Positions 21,606-33,574 of a stretch of DNA of 64,000 nt are shown piece by piece. The position numbers were made by a program, and so were the translations under genes. Within the stretch, counting starts at the first letter, position 1, and each line of letters begins with the position of its first letter. This stretch comes from Gnetum montanum (lineage: Eukaryota; Streptophyta; Gnetopsida; Gnetales; Gnetaceae): assembly GCA_015680685.1 (NCBI GenBank), contig MNCI01006084.1:105804-169803 (forward strand), read 5' to 3'. Below the pieces are notes generated by a model. The model was not told the DNA's origin. It was given only the letters and a program-made list of their open reading frames with translations, and ran no database searches.

Positions 21606-22690
21606 TTTTCCATATGTTTTGATTGTAGGATGGATTAATATACCATTTTCTTGATGGTTGAAGATTGTTCTATTTCTTCAACTAATTATCCAACTAACAC
21701 ATTAACCAATCATTAACTAATACATCGATTGATAATTAACTACATCAATTGAATAATTACATTATCTATTTTTATAATTATATTATCTAATTTTAGTAAT
21801 ATTTAATAACATCATATAATTTTAGTAATATGTAACTACATCAATTTTAGTAGCCTTTCTACCCCCCCCCACAACAACACTAACTTCGATAGTGTAATTA
21901 ATGACATGCCATAGTAATCTTAAGACTATTTGTAAGGGTTATGCACTAGATCTTAAAGCCCAACAGGTTGAATTTATGATATCATCAAATTATTAGGTGT
22001 CTGAATGATAAATCTAACCTCACCATTGAGTTAAAAAGGGTGAAAAATTTTGAAAATGACTATTTATATGTTGAAAATGAATATTGTATGCTTAAGTGAT
22101 GCCAAAATTAAATGTTTGAGGATCTTGAGGCACTATATCGAGCAAGGAGTAAAAACTAATTTTTAGGGTTCCCTGGGACAAATCTATCTTCACCATTGGG
22201 TTTAGAAGATTGAGATCTATAGAAAACTACTCTTCGCTCATTGAAAAGAGCTTCTAAAATCAAAAGTTATGGCTTCTGGAGTCTAAGACCTTTGGCACAA
22301 AAAAAAAGACTTCCCAAGAGGTCACCATCCTAGTTCTACTCTAAGGCTAGCATGCTTAATTATAGATTTTTTCATCCCCTTTGTTACCAAGGTGTCAATT
22401 TGAATTTTTTTAAAAAATTTGTGCACATTCTTAATTTAAATTAACAATTAATGACAACAAATTTTAAAATTTTTTCATTAGCTAATAGGAATGTTAAAAT
22501 TCCCATCAATTGTCAAAAAAATTTCACGACATAGGTGATAGCCATTTTAGGGTGCACAAAAATCTCTTTTAAGTTGGTGTAGCCCATCTTAGGGTTCATG
22601 TGGCCCTATTATGGGCTGGTGCGGCCCATGTCAGGGCCTGCACATGGCCCATCACTGCACTTGCGTGGCAGAGAGATAGTTTGTGGTGTT
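21606..22690. other. AT-rich interior of element G with no coding signal
   Basis: AT-rich runs (21660-21860), a poly-C stretch near 21865, and an imperfect repeat of 'GTGxxGCCCAT' units at about 22575-22650. No gag or pol motif on either strand. Confidence 0.5.
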
Positions 22691-22691
22691 G

Positions 22692-22938
22692 TCCGAAGAG
22701 GTGGTTTTTAGTGGTGTTGGAGCTAGTTTTTGATGATGTAAGAGGTGGGTTTTGGCAATGCTAGAGCTAATTTTTGGTAGTGTTGGAGTTGATTTTCGAT
22801 GATGCTGGAGTCGATTTTCAGCGGTGCAAGAGGTGGTTTTTGGTGGTGCTAGAGGTAGTTTTTAACAGTGTTAGAGGTGATTTTTGGCGATTCTAGAGGC
22901 AGTTTTCAATAATGCTAGAGGTAATTTGTAGTGGCATA
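22692..22938 (+). repeat. 22-bp minisatellite in the leader of element G
   Basis: About eleven tandem units near GCTAGAGGTGGTTTTTGGTG plus GT, for example at 22790-22940, each 22 bp with scattered substitutions. The unit length is not a multiple of three, so it is not a coding repeat. It lies on the leader side of the element. Confidence 0.7.
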
Positions 22939-24365
22939 GGAGAAGGTTTATGATGGTGTCAGTGGGTAGTAGCGACGTAGTTAACGATGGCTACGAAAAA
23001 CGTGGCAAGGGTTTCAAGGCAGACAATAGGTAGGTGGTAGCAGCATCCTAGCCAGGTGAGGCACATGGTGGTGGTATTTGTATGGGGCAGCATAGTCTAC
23101 ATGAGGGCCTATGTAGGGACCAATGGCAAATGGAAAATAGTTCAGTGATAGTGATGCAATGACAAATTAGCAGGGAGTGGCTAAGAGCGTAGGAAGCAAA
23201 GGTTTTGGTTTTGGCTACACATGGAGGTGGTAGTGTGGCAAGAGTGGCAATGATGAGGTGGTAGGCAGCACGATTCATGGTAGGCTACTATTGCTGATAA
23301 GGCCATGGTAGCATAGAGCAACCATAGGCAATGGGCAAGAGGCAAGCCAGCCTCGTTTCCAACCCCATTTAGGGTTGGTTGTAGTGTTGCACGGTAGGCC
23401 CAACTATTGTTGACCACTAGCCGACCTTCCAAGCTTTGCCACAATTGGCAATAAGGCCAGTCGTGGCCTATCCAAAAGGGTTTTTGATTTTTTTAAATTT
23501 ATATATATATATTTAAAAAACTAAAACTAAGTTGAGGCTTGGGGTCAAACCCATGAACTGTCAATCATTTTTTTTCATTTCATTTTAAATAAATAATAAT
23601 ATTTTTTATTTATATTATTATTTTGGGACATATGATTGAACCCATGACCTCCCATTTGATAAGTATTTTAAATATTTTTTAAATAATAATAATAATAATA
23701 ATAATTTAATATTATTTTGATGATCGTATGATGAGAAATTTTGAATATCAATATCTCCAAAACTGTAAGTCCGATCGAGACGAAATTTGTACCATTAGAA
23801 TCATCTCAATGAGTACTATGCATTGGCCATAGTTTTAGGGAATAAAGTTGATTTTTCAGAAATTAAGAGGACCAAACTAGCCTATTTTGTTAAACTAACA
23901 TTTTGAGACTAACATATGGTAACTTGGAATCTTCTAAATTACTTGGATAGTGAATTTAAAAAAAAAAACAAGATTAATTCAAGTCATGGTTACTAAATTT
24001 CTACAAAGAAATTTGACAATGATCCTAATTAATTTATAATTATAGTATTAAGATGGGTAAGAGTTACCTACAACAATGTATCATTGTCATACCAACATCT
24101 TTTGTAATTGATGAATCTTGCTGAGGTGTGATCAAATCTTCATTAGTTAATAATATCCATGAAAGAATTGTTTTGATTACTAGGATCTAGATGCTTGATC
24201 CCTTGTTCATGAAATTAATGAAAAGGTATCTTCTAACTTACATCACAAACATATGGTGCATTTGGTGATGATCAATGACTTTCCCTATGTTGTGGCTTCA
24301 AGGTTCATCATCAGGTTCATGTTGTAGTCAGCCCATGGTTCTAAATGGCCCTTGGGTTGTGGTTT
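22939..24365 (-). other. Leader of element G
   Basis: Shared with the G-family remnant at 1788-3188, notably 23700-24365 against about 2520-3174. It contains AT-rich tracts and TTGAACCCATGACCTCCC-like boxes. Short open frames at 23048-23444 on the minus strand have no recognised domain. Confidence 0.65.
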
Positions 24366-24379
24366 ACTCTAATACCAAT
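24366..24379 (-). other. Primer-binding site of element G (initiator-Met type)
   Basis: The minus strand reads ATTGGTATTAGAGT next to the LTR end. Against TGGTATCAGAGC it differs by two C-to-T changes. Confidence 0.75.
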
Positions 24380-24955
24380 TGTGACATCCTATCCCCAGAT
24401 GTCATGGAAAACGTCAAATATATGATATATTAGACATTATGCGTATGAAAAAAATATACCAAATGCAAAATATATGCAATATTTGACATTATGTATAAAG
24501 GAAATAATAGGAAAAATGCAGAAAGAGAAAGAAAAGAATGCTATATTGATATAGAATAGTGTATCCAAATCATGATCAAAGAGTGTTCCTTGGGGTTTTC
24601 TTCCTTTGGCATCTATGTCTTAGAGGCAATCTAGCACTGCCGCCATGGTTAGGCCTATAACTCAGCCAAAAGGCATGGCTAGTCCACTTCCTGTCCCACT
24701 TCACCTAACTTCTCATGACTTGCCTATATTGGCTCCACCACTCCATGTTGGCATGACCTCTAACCCTGGGTATAAATGCCTTAGGTCAAACCCCAAAAGG
24801 TTACCTTAAGAGACATGTCTGTTATTACAACATGCCTTTTTGAGTCTTAATTACAACTACCCTTTTGACTCTTGTTAAGATAATAATAACACTTATTATG
24901 AAGAAACACCATCTTCATTAGGTAGCAACACCATTTGGGAATGGGGATGTGATAA
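24380..24955 (-). repeat. 5' LTR of element G (576 bp)
   Basis: TGTGACATCCTATCCCC ... GGGAATGGGGATGTGATA, followed by the target duplication ATAGT. It is collinear with the LTR at 3189-3763. Confidence 0.9.
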
Positions 24956-24960
24956 TAGTC
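24956..24960 (+). repeat. Target-site duplication of element G, right (ATAGT)
   Basis: Exact copy of 17091-17095. Confidence 0.85.
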
Positions 24961-26130
24961 CTTTTAAAGTTCATCATTTTTGGGGAGATGATAGGTATTT
25001 TTTACATGACCTAACAACTTTTGCCAGAACAAGTTTCTATTTGTATAAATAATGCAAATTAGGTTGCGATACTATCTAGCAAAGCAATAAAGAATATGAT
25101 AGATTCTGCTTACCCAAGACATGAGAATGATGATAAGTAAGAATCAAGAATTGAATGAGCACTTGAATTCATGCCAAGTTGCCATATATTTTTGGATGGC
25201 CTGAAGAAAAATAATTGATAGGAAAGAGTGATGAGATGAGAGTCATGGAAGAGACCAATCCATGAACTGATCACATCCCATCCCTCCCCTAAATTCATTA
25301 GATAATTCATTCATTCATTGATGACTAATTCACTTTTTTTCTTGGAGTAAAATCATTTCTACACAAGTTTCACACCCTAGCTCTCATGCCTATGTATGCA
25401 CTACTACCTAATGTGACAACAAAGTACTACTAATGGTAACATGGCTAAGATATTTTTAGATTGGCAGGTTGTTTGCCAAAAGGTAAGAGAGAAGGCAAGC
25501 TACAAAAATACAATCTACGTAGCTATTCATGTGCAGTGCAGTAGTAAAAGACTATAGTAGTTCTGGTAGATGTTGATGCAGCCTTCCACAAAAATTGATC
25601 AATCAAAAAATGCATGAATGAATAGGCAAACAAACAAACAAGGAACTATCTTTTGTAATGGCTACCCACCTTTGACAGCTATTCTTCTTGTAATACAAGT
25701 GGGAGCTAGCATCAATGATATAGAACAACAAAAAGAAAGAAACCTTAAGAATGATGATAGTCTAATATTTTACTTTGAAATTGTATATCAAGGTAAGCTT
25801 TTTGTAATCCAATCTATACATTCAAAGCAAGTTTCTAAAGCAACCTTTGAAAATATGCATAACCAATATACATTTAAGTTTCTTATATAAAAGCGTAACA
25901 TTTCCACAGAAAATAATGAAGCCAAACATGTCTTCATATGCAAGTATTGTATGCAAGATGGTACACATGTCATGTCTACCAAATAAAGATAATATTCATC
26001 TGGAAATATTATCAACAAAGATTAGATTCATGTAAGCAAGCAAGCAATAGCCTACAAAATACTTGCTAATACATGAAAATCTAGGTTACATTTTCTTAGA
26101 ATTTCTAATATTTCTTAGAGCTTGGCAACT
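24961..26130. other. Interval with no recognised feature
   Basis: AT-rich single-copy-looking DNA. The open frames at 25618-25890 (plus) and 25788-26018 (minus) overlap each other and show no domain. It is continuous with 17090 once element G is removed. Confidence 0.5.
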
Positions 26131-26238
26131 ATGAAAAAGCCTCATCAGCTAGTTTTAGTTCTAGCTTTGCTGGTTGTGGGTTTGAGGATTATAGGAGAAG
26201 CCATGTCAAGGAAGGGCAAGGTCTATGACAGAGGATAG
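26131..26238 (+). CDS. Possible small secreted peptide or N-terminal exon (35 codons)
   Basis: Opens with a strong signal-peptide pattern: MKK, then a hydrophobic run (LVLVLALLVVGL), then GEAMSRKGKVYDRG and a stop. After the stop the frame continues briefly with ECKGEYFP, so the original protein may have been longer and cut by a TAG. No Cys-rich or known peptide-hormone motif is visible. It is too short to be sure it is a gene. Upstream, 26100-26130 is T-rich with no clear promoter. Confidence 0.25.
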   Translation: MKKPHQLVLVLALLVVGLRIIGEAMSRKGKVYDRG

Positions 26239-26521
26239 GAGTGCAAAGGAGAGTACTTTCCTTGACAATTATAAATGAATTAAGGAAGTGTCTTCATTGT
26301 TCCTTAACCACCATGCATGTTCATGTATGATAGTATGCATATGCATCATGCCTAAAATTGAACCCTTCACCTCTTACTTGATGTTTGAAATTCATACCAC
26401 TATGCTATTTGGCTGGATGAGGATGAGATCATTTTTTATTTTATTTAAACAAGTGTCTCTAGGTTCCACCCTTGCATGTCAAACATATTCATCCATAATT
26501 AGCTTATCATAGCTCCCATTT

Positions 26522-26734
26522 TGAGATGGCAACATGTTGATTAACTAATGAAACACCTTTCTATTAGGGACACTGATATCACATCTATGATATATTTTCT
26601 AGTAGGCCTACAATATTTTTTGTTAGGGACTATGATATCGCATCTATAATATGTGTGATACCCTAATCGTAGATTAATATCATAGTCCCTAATACAAATG
26701 TATTTCATTAGTTAGTCAACATGTTGCCATCTCA
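26522..26734. repeat. Fold-back element with about 60-bp inverted repeats (MITE-like)
   Basis: The left arm TGAGATGGCAACATGTTGAT and the right arm (reverse complement TGAGATGGCAACATGTTGAC) stay paired through TAACTAATGAAA and TATTAGGGAC to about 60 bp. The loop holds further GATATC-containing inverted pieces. No target duplication is evident. The right arm also belongs to a direct repeat (about 26724-26772 and 26861-26907). Confidence 0.6.
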
Positions 26735-26907
26735 CCGAAGATGTGCTCCCTTTGATGAGTTAACTATGTGTGGGGTGCATGTGTTATTTATTCAACAATG
26801 CTTTGATTCTCATGTGAAGGTGATTCCCTAGCCCCTTACTGAGGGTTAGTCATCTAGTTGTCATCTCATTGAAGATGTGTTTCCTTTGATGAGTCAACTA
26901 TGTGTGT
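26724..26907 (+). repeat. Direct repeat of about 48 bp, two copies 136 bp apart
   Basis: TGCCATCTCACCGAAGATGTG...TCCCTTTGATGAG at 26724 recurs as TGTCATCTCATTGAAGATGTG...TTCCTTTGATGAG at 26861. It overlaps the right arm of the fold-back. Confidence 0.6.
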
Positions 26908-26934
26908 TCCCATTGATCAAGATTCAATAATGAT

Positions 26935-29675
26935 TTTTCTTTATTCAGAATGGTTACCATTCTAGGTTTTAAAATGCTTGTGTTGTTACATTTTGTTACT
27001 ATTTCTAAATGAAGTTCTTATGTTTTGTAGGATTATATGTATACATTTTCAAATGTTTGCAAATTTTTTAAAAGATTATGAATTCTCTTTAAAATTCTAA
27101 ATACATTAGGTTATTTTCTTTCATATGTTTTTATTTTAATTTGTGTTTTTCTACTATTTGTTAAAATAAAATACTATAAAGTAACATTTTTTATAGAAGA
27201 AAAATAAAATCTTAGCCTAGTGGTAACTCTGTTGATTTATAAATTATAAGCTATAATGTTCTATGTCGACTATATATGTTAGGGTGTACTTATGTATTTA
27301 GTAGCTCTATTTGTGGATTCTAATTTGAATACAAACTAATATTGGCAATTATTAAATTTGAGGAATAATAATGAATGATCATGGAATAGAAACAATTATT
27401 CTAACCCAAATTTTAATGTCAATTTTTGAATAAATTCTTTAAAATAAAATCAATGATCTTAATCTAAATTATAGTTATTATACATTCTAATAGAGACTTT
27501 CACACTATGATTTTTTTGGATTTTCATGTATAGGTTGCAACATGTTGGCATCCATAAGCAACAACAACTTTTAAAATATTTTTATTGAAACAACTTTTAA
27601 TATTGAGGAAAGTTTCAACTAAAGAAATTCTTACTACTTTCATAATTAATTTTACAAATATTTTCCATAAAATTTATAATTCAATGCTAACTAATGAAAT
27701 AAACTATGACTTGGGGTTACCACACAAGACTTTCACCATTAAGTAACTCATTTCATAGTCCTAATTAGACTATATATCTTGGGATATACCTATATTATTA
27801 TTATTTTGGGGTTGTAACATCCCCTTAACTATAGGCATTTCTTAAAAATAATATACTTAACAAGATACATTAGAGGAATTATTGAAAAATATAATTATAC
27901 TTAGTGTAACTTTGACAACCTCTTGCCTAGGAAAATAATTAGCTAACCACTTGAACAATATATCATTAGCAATGATATCATGTAAAGCTTTTAAAAACAT
28001 TAATATGATAGGTCACATTAGCTAATTTTGAGGCTTCAACATCATTGTGTAGACTATAACATGTTAAATGACTTTTGAATAGTCTTAAAATATGAGTGAT
28101 GCAAATCATCATACAATTTGAAAGAACAAGAATAGGTTTTCCAAGGAAGATGGAGTTATTCATAAACTTTTACTATTTCTTTTTAAGCTCTTTTGCATGT
28201 AAATATGGTATTCATAAACTTTTCACATGAACATGGTATTCAAAAATAATTTAGTTTTATATATTTATGGAAGTGGTTGTATATATCTTATATTTGGATA
28301 TAAACTTAGTTGACTTTTAAATAATTGATGTGACAAGAAGGATAGAAAAAAGGAAGAAAAAGAAATAAGAAATAAAAAATTAGAAAAATAGGAGGAAAAG
28401 AAAAGAAGAATCATAATGAGGGTAGTGACAACGTTGAACTAGATTAGGTATAATTTGTATTTAAGATGGTTGAGAAGATATAGCCTCAAATAATTAGCCC
28501 AAGTAATTATTACCTCAAAAGTAGATGTCGCCTTGAGGTCAATTGACAAGAAAATAAAAAGTGTATTGTAAAAAACAACATATTTTAAATGAATTATAGA
28601 AAACACCATATCTTCCTCCTGATCTTCCATTTCAAACTTGTGTGAAAAATTCAGGACATACCTGAATTAGATTCATAAGAAGCTCTTATCTATAGTATGA
28701 AAGGATTGTTAGAAATTGTAGAGAGTAGGTTTTGATGTGTTATAGAATTGTAGAGTTTGTAGACAAATATGTAGATACAATCATGGTTGACACTCTAGTG
28801 TATTTAGGGCTATAATGTGGAGAGGTTTTTTAGGTTTTTGCATTTGGTGGTAAGAGGGTTTGAAGGTTATTTGAAGAGTTTTACTTTTTCCATTAGTTTT
28901 TGTTTTAATTTTTAAATTAGATAATGGTGGTATTAAGTATAGTCTATAACCTATTTTTAGGTTAATTGTTAGTTGTGGGAGAGAGGTGGTGGAATGGGAG
29001 GAATAGGTACTTCCTAGATAAACTATAGTACATGTTAGATTGATACGTTGTCTTTTGTTTCTTTTTCTTTAAGTATGATACTATTCAAAAGTCAAGAGTA
29101 AGTTCTTTTATTAATTTTATTATTTAATTAGGATAGTTCATACATTTATAAGAAGTAGTGCATAGTGATTAGCTATCCATTAATTGTAGTGGGTAAGCTA
29201 GTTGGCTATATGGTGAACATTTACAACTCAATAGTAGAACATAGAGTATATAAAAATTCAAAATTCAAAAACAAGCCAACTACCTCCAACCCTATGCCAA
29301 TAAAATTCATACAAGAATTTAAATTAAAATGTGTAATGATTTTTAAGTATGATGGCAACTTTCACTTAGCCATTCGAATGATGTGCTCATTTTGAGCTAA
29401 GTTCCATTGTAGTCTTTTATTTACGTTCAAGTGATTGTGAATGTGAATCTTTATTGTATGTTAAATGTTTACATTAAGAACCTTGTCTGTTTATTAACAT
29501 TGGATTACTTAAGATTTCTTTTTTTTTCCAAATAATTGCTGCTTTTTTGGAATGTCCTAATCTAAGGTCATTTAACCGTTAAACGTCACATAGCCCTCTC
29601 CATCTAAGACTATTCCCAAGCTTTTGTAGCCATATGGGAGATGCCCTAGGCAATAGTCTCCCTAAACGAGTGCTT
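26935..29675. other. AT-rich interval with no recognised feature
   Basis: Only short frames with no domain (27978-28163, 28439-28630, 29165-29395). I see no RNA gene and no repeat matching the rest of the window. A tRNA-box-A-like string near 27215 stands alone and is not supported as a SINE. Confidence 0.5.
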
Positions 29676-30173
29676 TTGGGTGTTGATGTGTTTAAAATTT
29701 ATGCATCAACACTTTTTGATACTAAAAGTAGGGCCTATTTCGTTTCTTGTTCCTAATTCTATCCCATTACTTTTTCTTGCTTCATTTCTGTTTCAAAACT
29801 TTTGTTTTCCTTGTTTCAGCTTCCTTGAAATTTACTTTCCTATTTCTATTGCTATCTACTTTACTGTTGCCTATTGAAATTTCCTATTTTTGGTTCTTGG
29901 AAATTGTTGTTCCCATTTATAATTTCTAAAATATCTATTCTTGTTTACAATTTTAGAAGATTCCTATTTATTTTAATTTTAAATATCATAATTTTAGTTT
30001 TTCTTTTATTGCAATTTTAATTTTTCTTTTTTTTAAAAAAATATAATATATATAAAATGAAAATTAAAAAAAATATAATATGTGAATGTTTTTGTATTAT
30101 CTTTAATATTTACAGTTTGGTAGTAATTTTTACTATTTATTAGCATTTTACATTTCTTATTATTTTTCATTTT

Positions 30174-31206
30174 ATGAGCCAACCTCCTCATAGAACAACT
30201 CAACAAAGAGCTTTTACTCCTGCCCCTAATCAACTAGCTACCCATCATTTTAAAATGTTTTCCCTAGGAGAACTCGAACTAGAATGATAGCTAATCAACA
30301 CCCAGCTCTCTAAGTGAGCAATCCCTTTAACTTCACAAACTATCATAATATTCCGAAACCACTTCAAAACATAACTTGGTTATTTGATCTCACAACCCCT
30401 ACTAGTGATGCTTGTGAACATATACAATGTTTTGAAACCTTACTAGGCATCTATAACATTATTCAAAACAACATAGCATCTAAGGTCTTTGTTACAACTT
30501 GTAGAAGAAAAGCCACCCAATGGTTTTTGATGCTCCCTAATGCCTCTATAAATTCATGGCAAGAGTTTAGAAATAAGTTCCTACTCCAAATTGATAAGTT
30601 TACAAGTCCTACTTTAGCATCAAGCAATTTCACAAGCCTAAGAAAACTACCTGGGAAAAACATCTGTAACTATAATCTAAGATTCCTTCTTGAACTTGCT
30701 TATGTGTCAAATGAGATGCATTTGCAACCTAATGGTATCCTCAATTTCTACCTCTCTACTATTGATCCATTTTTCACCTATGTCATTAAATCTGATCCCA
30801 ACATAACGGAAATACAAGGAGTAATGGCTAAAGCTATTGAGTTAAAATAAATTACCTTGATGAAAAGCATTCAAATTCAATTTGGGATGATGAATGTTAG
30901 CAATCTTATACAGTCTACCCCTTTACCATCACAAGTTTTTCCAATGAATAATACTTTATTCCAAACTCCCACTCCCATTCAAATGACTCAACTTACGAGT
31001 AGTTGTTTTTAAGGTTCCACATCTTCTTCATTTTGCCACCAAATACTAGTATAAATGATGCTCAATCAAAAGCTTTGATCAAATCCATCATAAAACCAAA
31101 TGGAATATCTAATCCTAATGCATCTACTTGTCAAATAGAAAACCAAATAACACAAATATTAACTTCACTGCAAAATCTTTTCAATGAACTAGTTGAATTG
31201 AAGTGA
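30174..31206 (+). pseudogene. gag of element T
   Basis: A likely start at 30174 (MSQPPHRTTQQRAFTP) runs to a stop at 30285. The main frame 30314-30850 carries the gag domain: ITWLFDLTTPTSDACEHIQC, FETLLGIYN, CRRKATQWFLMLPNASINSW, QEFRNKFLLQI. This is the EHIxxFETLL ... AxxWFxxLPxxSIxSWxxxxxxF pattern of Tat and related gags. It continues in broken frames to about 31206 with polar, Asn-rich sequence. No zinc knuckle is evident, though HCHLHNTR-like residues near 31265-31290 may be a remnant. Sequence and AT content differ from the Athila-like gags of F, A and B. Confidence 0.7.
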
Positions 31207-31588
31207 AATAACAATAAAGTCCCTATACAATCTAAAAAATCAAGCACATTAATCAATGATGATTATTGTCATCTTCATAACACTAGGCAACATTTTGAAA
31301 AAAAATTGTCCTCTATTTTTAGTGTCATACGGTAATAATGCCTAAAGTCAACAAAATGGAAAAACTCTAATTATGGTCTTAAACATACCTCATGAAATAG
31401 AAAATGAAGAAGTTTCCTCATTTGAACAAGTCATGGTAAGTGGTTCTAACCCACATAACACTCATTATCGTAGACTTAGTGATGTTATGAACACTACTTA
31501 ACAACAAACTAGGAATAACTCTTATACCCCTCCCAACAAAAGAATTCTTAACCAAAATAACACAAATAATCAAGTTGGAGCTTCTCAA

Positions 31589-32642
31589 GTGAATGTTCTG
31601 CAACACCCAAACTCACCTTCTATACTTAAGAGAAGTTCTCCTCAACCAAAAGTAATCGATGAACATAAATCTTATGAACTAGTTGAAGATTTGAAAAGAG
31701 TTAAAGCCAATATTTCAATGTATGATCTCTTACATTTTAATAAAATGAAAGATGTGGTTCAAAAGATAGTTCAAACACTTGAGACCAATAAAGAAAAATA
31801 TTCAATGATTGAAAGACAAGTTCAATTTGGAAAACGTCCTAATGCTTTGTCAATACAAAAATCAAGTAAAATGATTCCTAATAAAGAAGATCAACCACCT
31901 TTGTTAACAACTTTGGTCACTTTTGGAAAGAATGTTAATAATTGTTTAATAGATTCTAGAGCAACTATTAATGTCATGCCACTTGAGATGTGTAAAACAT
32001 TAGGAGCACAAGTGCTACCACAAGCAAGAAGAGTGATAAAACTTGATAGATCTAATGTACTTGTGGTATGGTCATTAAAAATAGTAAAAGTACAACTTAA
32101 AAAATACCCTACTTTTACATGCTATATGGATATTTTAGTAGTTGATGTCATCCAGTTATGGTGTTCTTTTATTTAGGACCTTTGAAGCCAAGTTTGAGGG
32201 CTTATTTAGGTTAGATTTCCTAGAATTATTAATTCCTATCAAAGGAAAATCTGCATATATGGTTATACCAAGAGAAACTTTTTATAAACAAGTGGTAACA
32301 ACTTTTGATCAACAAAATAAATCTTTGGGAAATCAAAATACTAATCTTTTTGTTGGAGTCATTAAGCTAGGACTTAGCAAATATTTTATGAATGATGATG
32401 TAGGTGATACTTTAGGCATAAACCATTTTGCTTACACATATTTCACCCAATATTACCAAGCTTTTAAAGAGTGTGAAGAAGTTTATGAAGATACTTTACC
32501 ATATCACCAACATAATGAAAGAACATTTCTTTTCAGTGACCCACCACCATTAGGAAATGATAAGGACATAAATGAGATTCTAACCAATAAAACATTAAAA
32601 TATGAGCCAAATTTTGATGATGATTATTATTACCTTGATTAA
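31589..32642 (+). pseudogene. Protease region of element T
   Basis: The frame 31589-32176 ends with a retropepsin-like block: NCLIDSRATINVMPLEMCKT followed by LGAQVLPQARRVIKLD. The family catalytic motif D-S/T-G-A is here D-S-R-A, a Gly-to-Arg change that should kill catalysis. About 32130-32240 continues in shifted frames with the post-protease pattern of Tat elements (MYGVLLxRxxxAKxxGxxxLDxxxxLIPIKGK). The frame 32142-32642 then runs through an acidic linker. Several frame shifts confirm decay. Confidence 0.65.
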
Positions 32643-32664
32643 AGGGCTAAATTTTTAGATTTTA

Positions 32665-33066
32665 CTAACTTAAAGACTTGGATACTAAGAGTGGATGATG
32701 TGTCTTCTAAGAAAGGATGTGTAGTAGAAATAATGCTCGTACCTTTTGGTGAAGCTCCTATCCTTAAAGCCATTAATTTCACACAACTATGACTAACAAC
32801 ATGGTTGAATATGAAGCACTTATACATGGGATCAAGCTAGCTCAATACTATGACTTACTCAAAATCAAGATTTAAATTGATTCTTAACTAGTAGTAAATC
32901 AAGTTAATGGAATCTTTGATGATAAATATGTCACCATGAAAGCATATAAGGATTATATGCTTGAACTTTTTAAAAAGTTTGAACACATAACCATTGAACA
33001 TATACCAAGAGAAGAAAATTATGTCCCTGACACACTAGCCCAAATGGCTGCTCCTTTAGATGTCCC
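32665..33066 (+). pseudogene. Archaeal-type RNase H domain of element T, located between protease and RT
   Basis: Degrades the RNA strand of RNA-DNA hybrids. Four expected acidic positions are seen in order: WILRVDDVSSKKGC (first Asp, about 32677), MVEYEALIHGIKLAQYYDLL (Glu, about 32803), IDS.LVVNQVNG (Asp, about 32876), and HIPREENYVPDTLAQMA (last Asp, about 33000). This is the RVT_3/RNase H pattern VDGASS...AEYEAL...GDSQLV...HIPREEN..AD.LA. The frame has a few stops and shifts. Tat elements are known to carry a second, archaeal-type RNase H. Here it precedes RT, whereas I expect it after the gypsy RNase H. Confidence 0.7.
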
Positions 33067-33369
33067 TTTTAAACACAATGCTTAGAATTTAGAAATTATT
33101 ATTGAAAAAGTTAAGTCTTATTCTATTCTAGATAATGTCTTTTCTTTTCAAGTATTTGATGATGATAATCATGTTTGAAAATTTTCATTTTCAAAAGGAG
33201 AATTTAGTGATCAAAAAGATATATCAAAGGATGTTATATTCTTAAATAAAATATCTCCTAAAATAGCAACTAGGGAAGCATTGTTAGATGACTTACATAC
33301 CAAAATCATAGAAATATCAAAAAAATAGTAATTGACAAATGTTAGCTAAAACTGAAATAATTCCAATTC
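33067..33369 (+). other. Linker between RNase H and RT of element T
   Basis: Coding-like but unrecognised acidic sequence (KVKSYSILDNVFSFQVFDDD; FLNKISPKIATREALLDDLH) with stops. No known domain. Confidence 0.4.
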
Positions 33370-33574
33370 AAAAGAAAGGATGACAATACCCTATTAAAAT
33401 AGGAGTTTGTTTTTATCCAGATGAAAAACAAAGCTTGATTGAATTATTACATGAGTTTAATGATATTTTGGCTTGGACTTATGAAGATCTTAGAACTTTC
33501 AATCCATTAGTGATGACACATACAATCCCCATTAAGCGAAAAATGAAACCATTTAGACAAAAACTTAGACTTGT
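33370..33574 (+). pseudogene. Reverse transcriptase N-terminus of element T (truncated by element D)
   Basis: KIGVCFYPDEKQSLIELLHE then FNDILAWTYEDLRTFNPLVM then THTIPIKRKMKPFRQKLR. This is the well-conserved start of Tat/gypsy RT (LIELLKEY.DVFAWSYEDMPG.DP....H.IP......P..QK.R). It stops exactly at the start of the D LTR (33575). The rest should resume beyond the right end of D, outside the window. Confidence 0.75.

Larger units (their letters stand above)
17096..24955 (-). mobile_element. Element G: complete non-autonomous LTR element carrying a host gene copy
   Basis: Minus-strand order: 5' LTR 24955-24380, initiator-Met PBS 24379-24366, leader with a 22-bp minisatellite, an intronless CCR4-like deadenylase pseudogene (21605-20400), a polypurine tract (about 19990-19968, AAGGAGGGTAGAT on the minus strand), and a 3' LTR (19967-17096) split by a later insertion. 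The flanks ATAGT match exactly. The 4.4-kb interior shows no gag, protease, RT or integrase, so transposition would have depended on proteins from another element. The host-gene copy lies in the sense orientation of the element, as expected for sequence acquired during reverse transcription. Confidence 0.85.
29676..33574 (+). mobile_element. Element T: Tat-like Ty3/gypsy retrotransposon, 5' half
   Basis: Plus-strand order: gag (from about 30174), protease (about 31900-32110), an archaeal-type RNase H (about 32670-33060), then the start of reverse transcriptase (33370-33574), cut at 33575 by element D. The inverted pair TGTTGATG...CATCAACA at 29676-29706 may be the start of its LTR, but no second LTR or PBS was found, so the left boundary is a guess. 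The remaining pol should lie beyond D, outside the window. Confidence 0.7.

Noticed and set aside
27206-27250. Possible SINE start (CCTAGTGGTAACTCTG resembles a tRNA A-box)
   Set aside because: No B-box, no tail and no second copy in the window.
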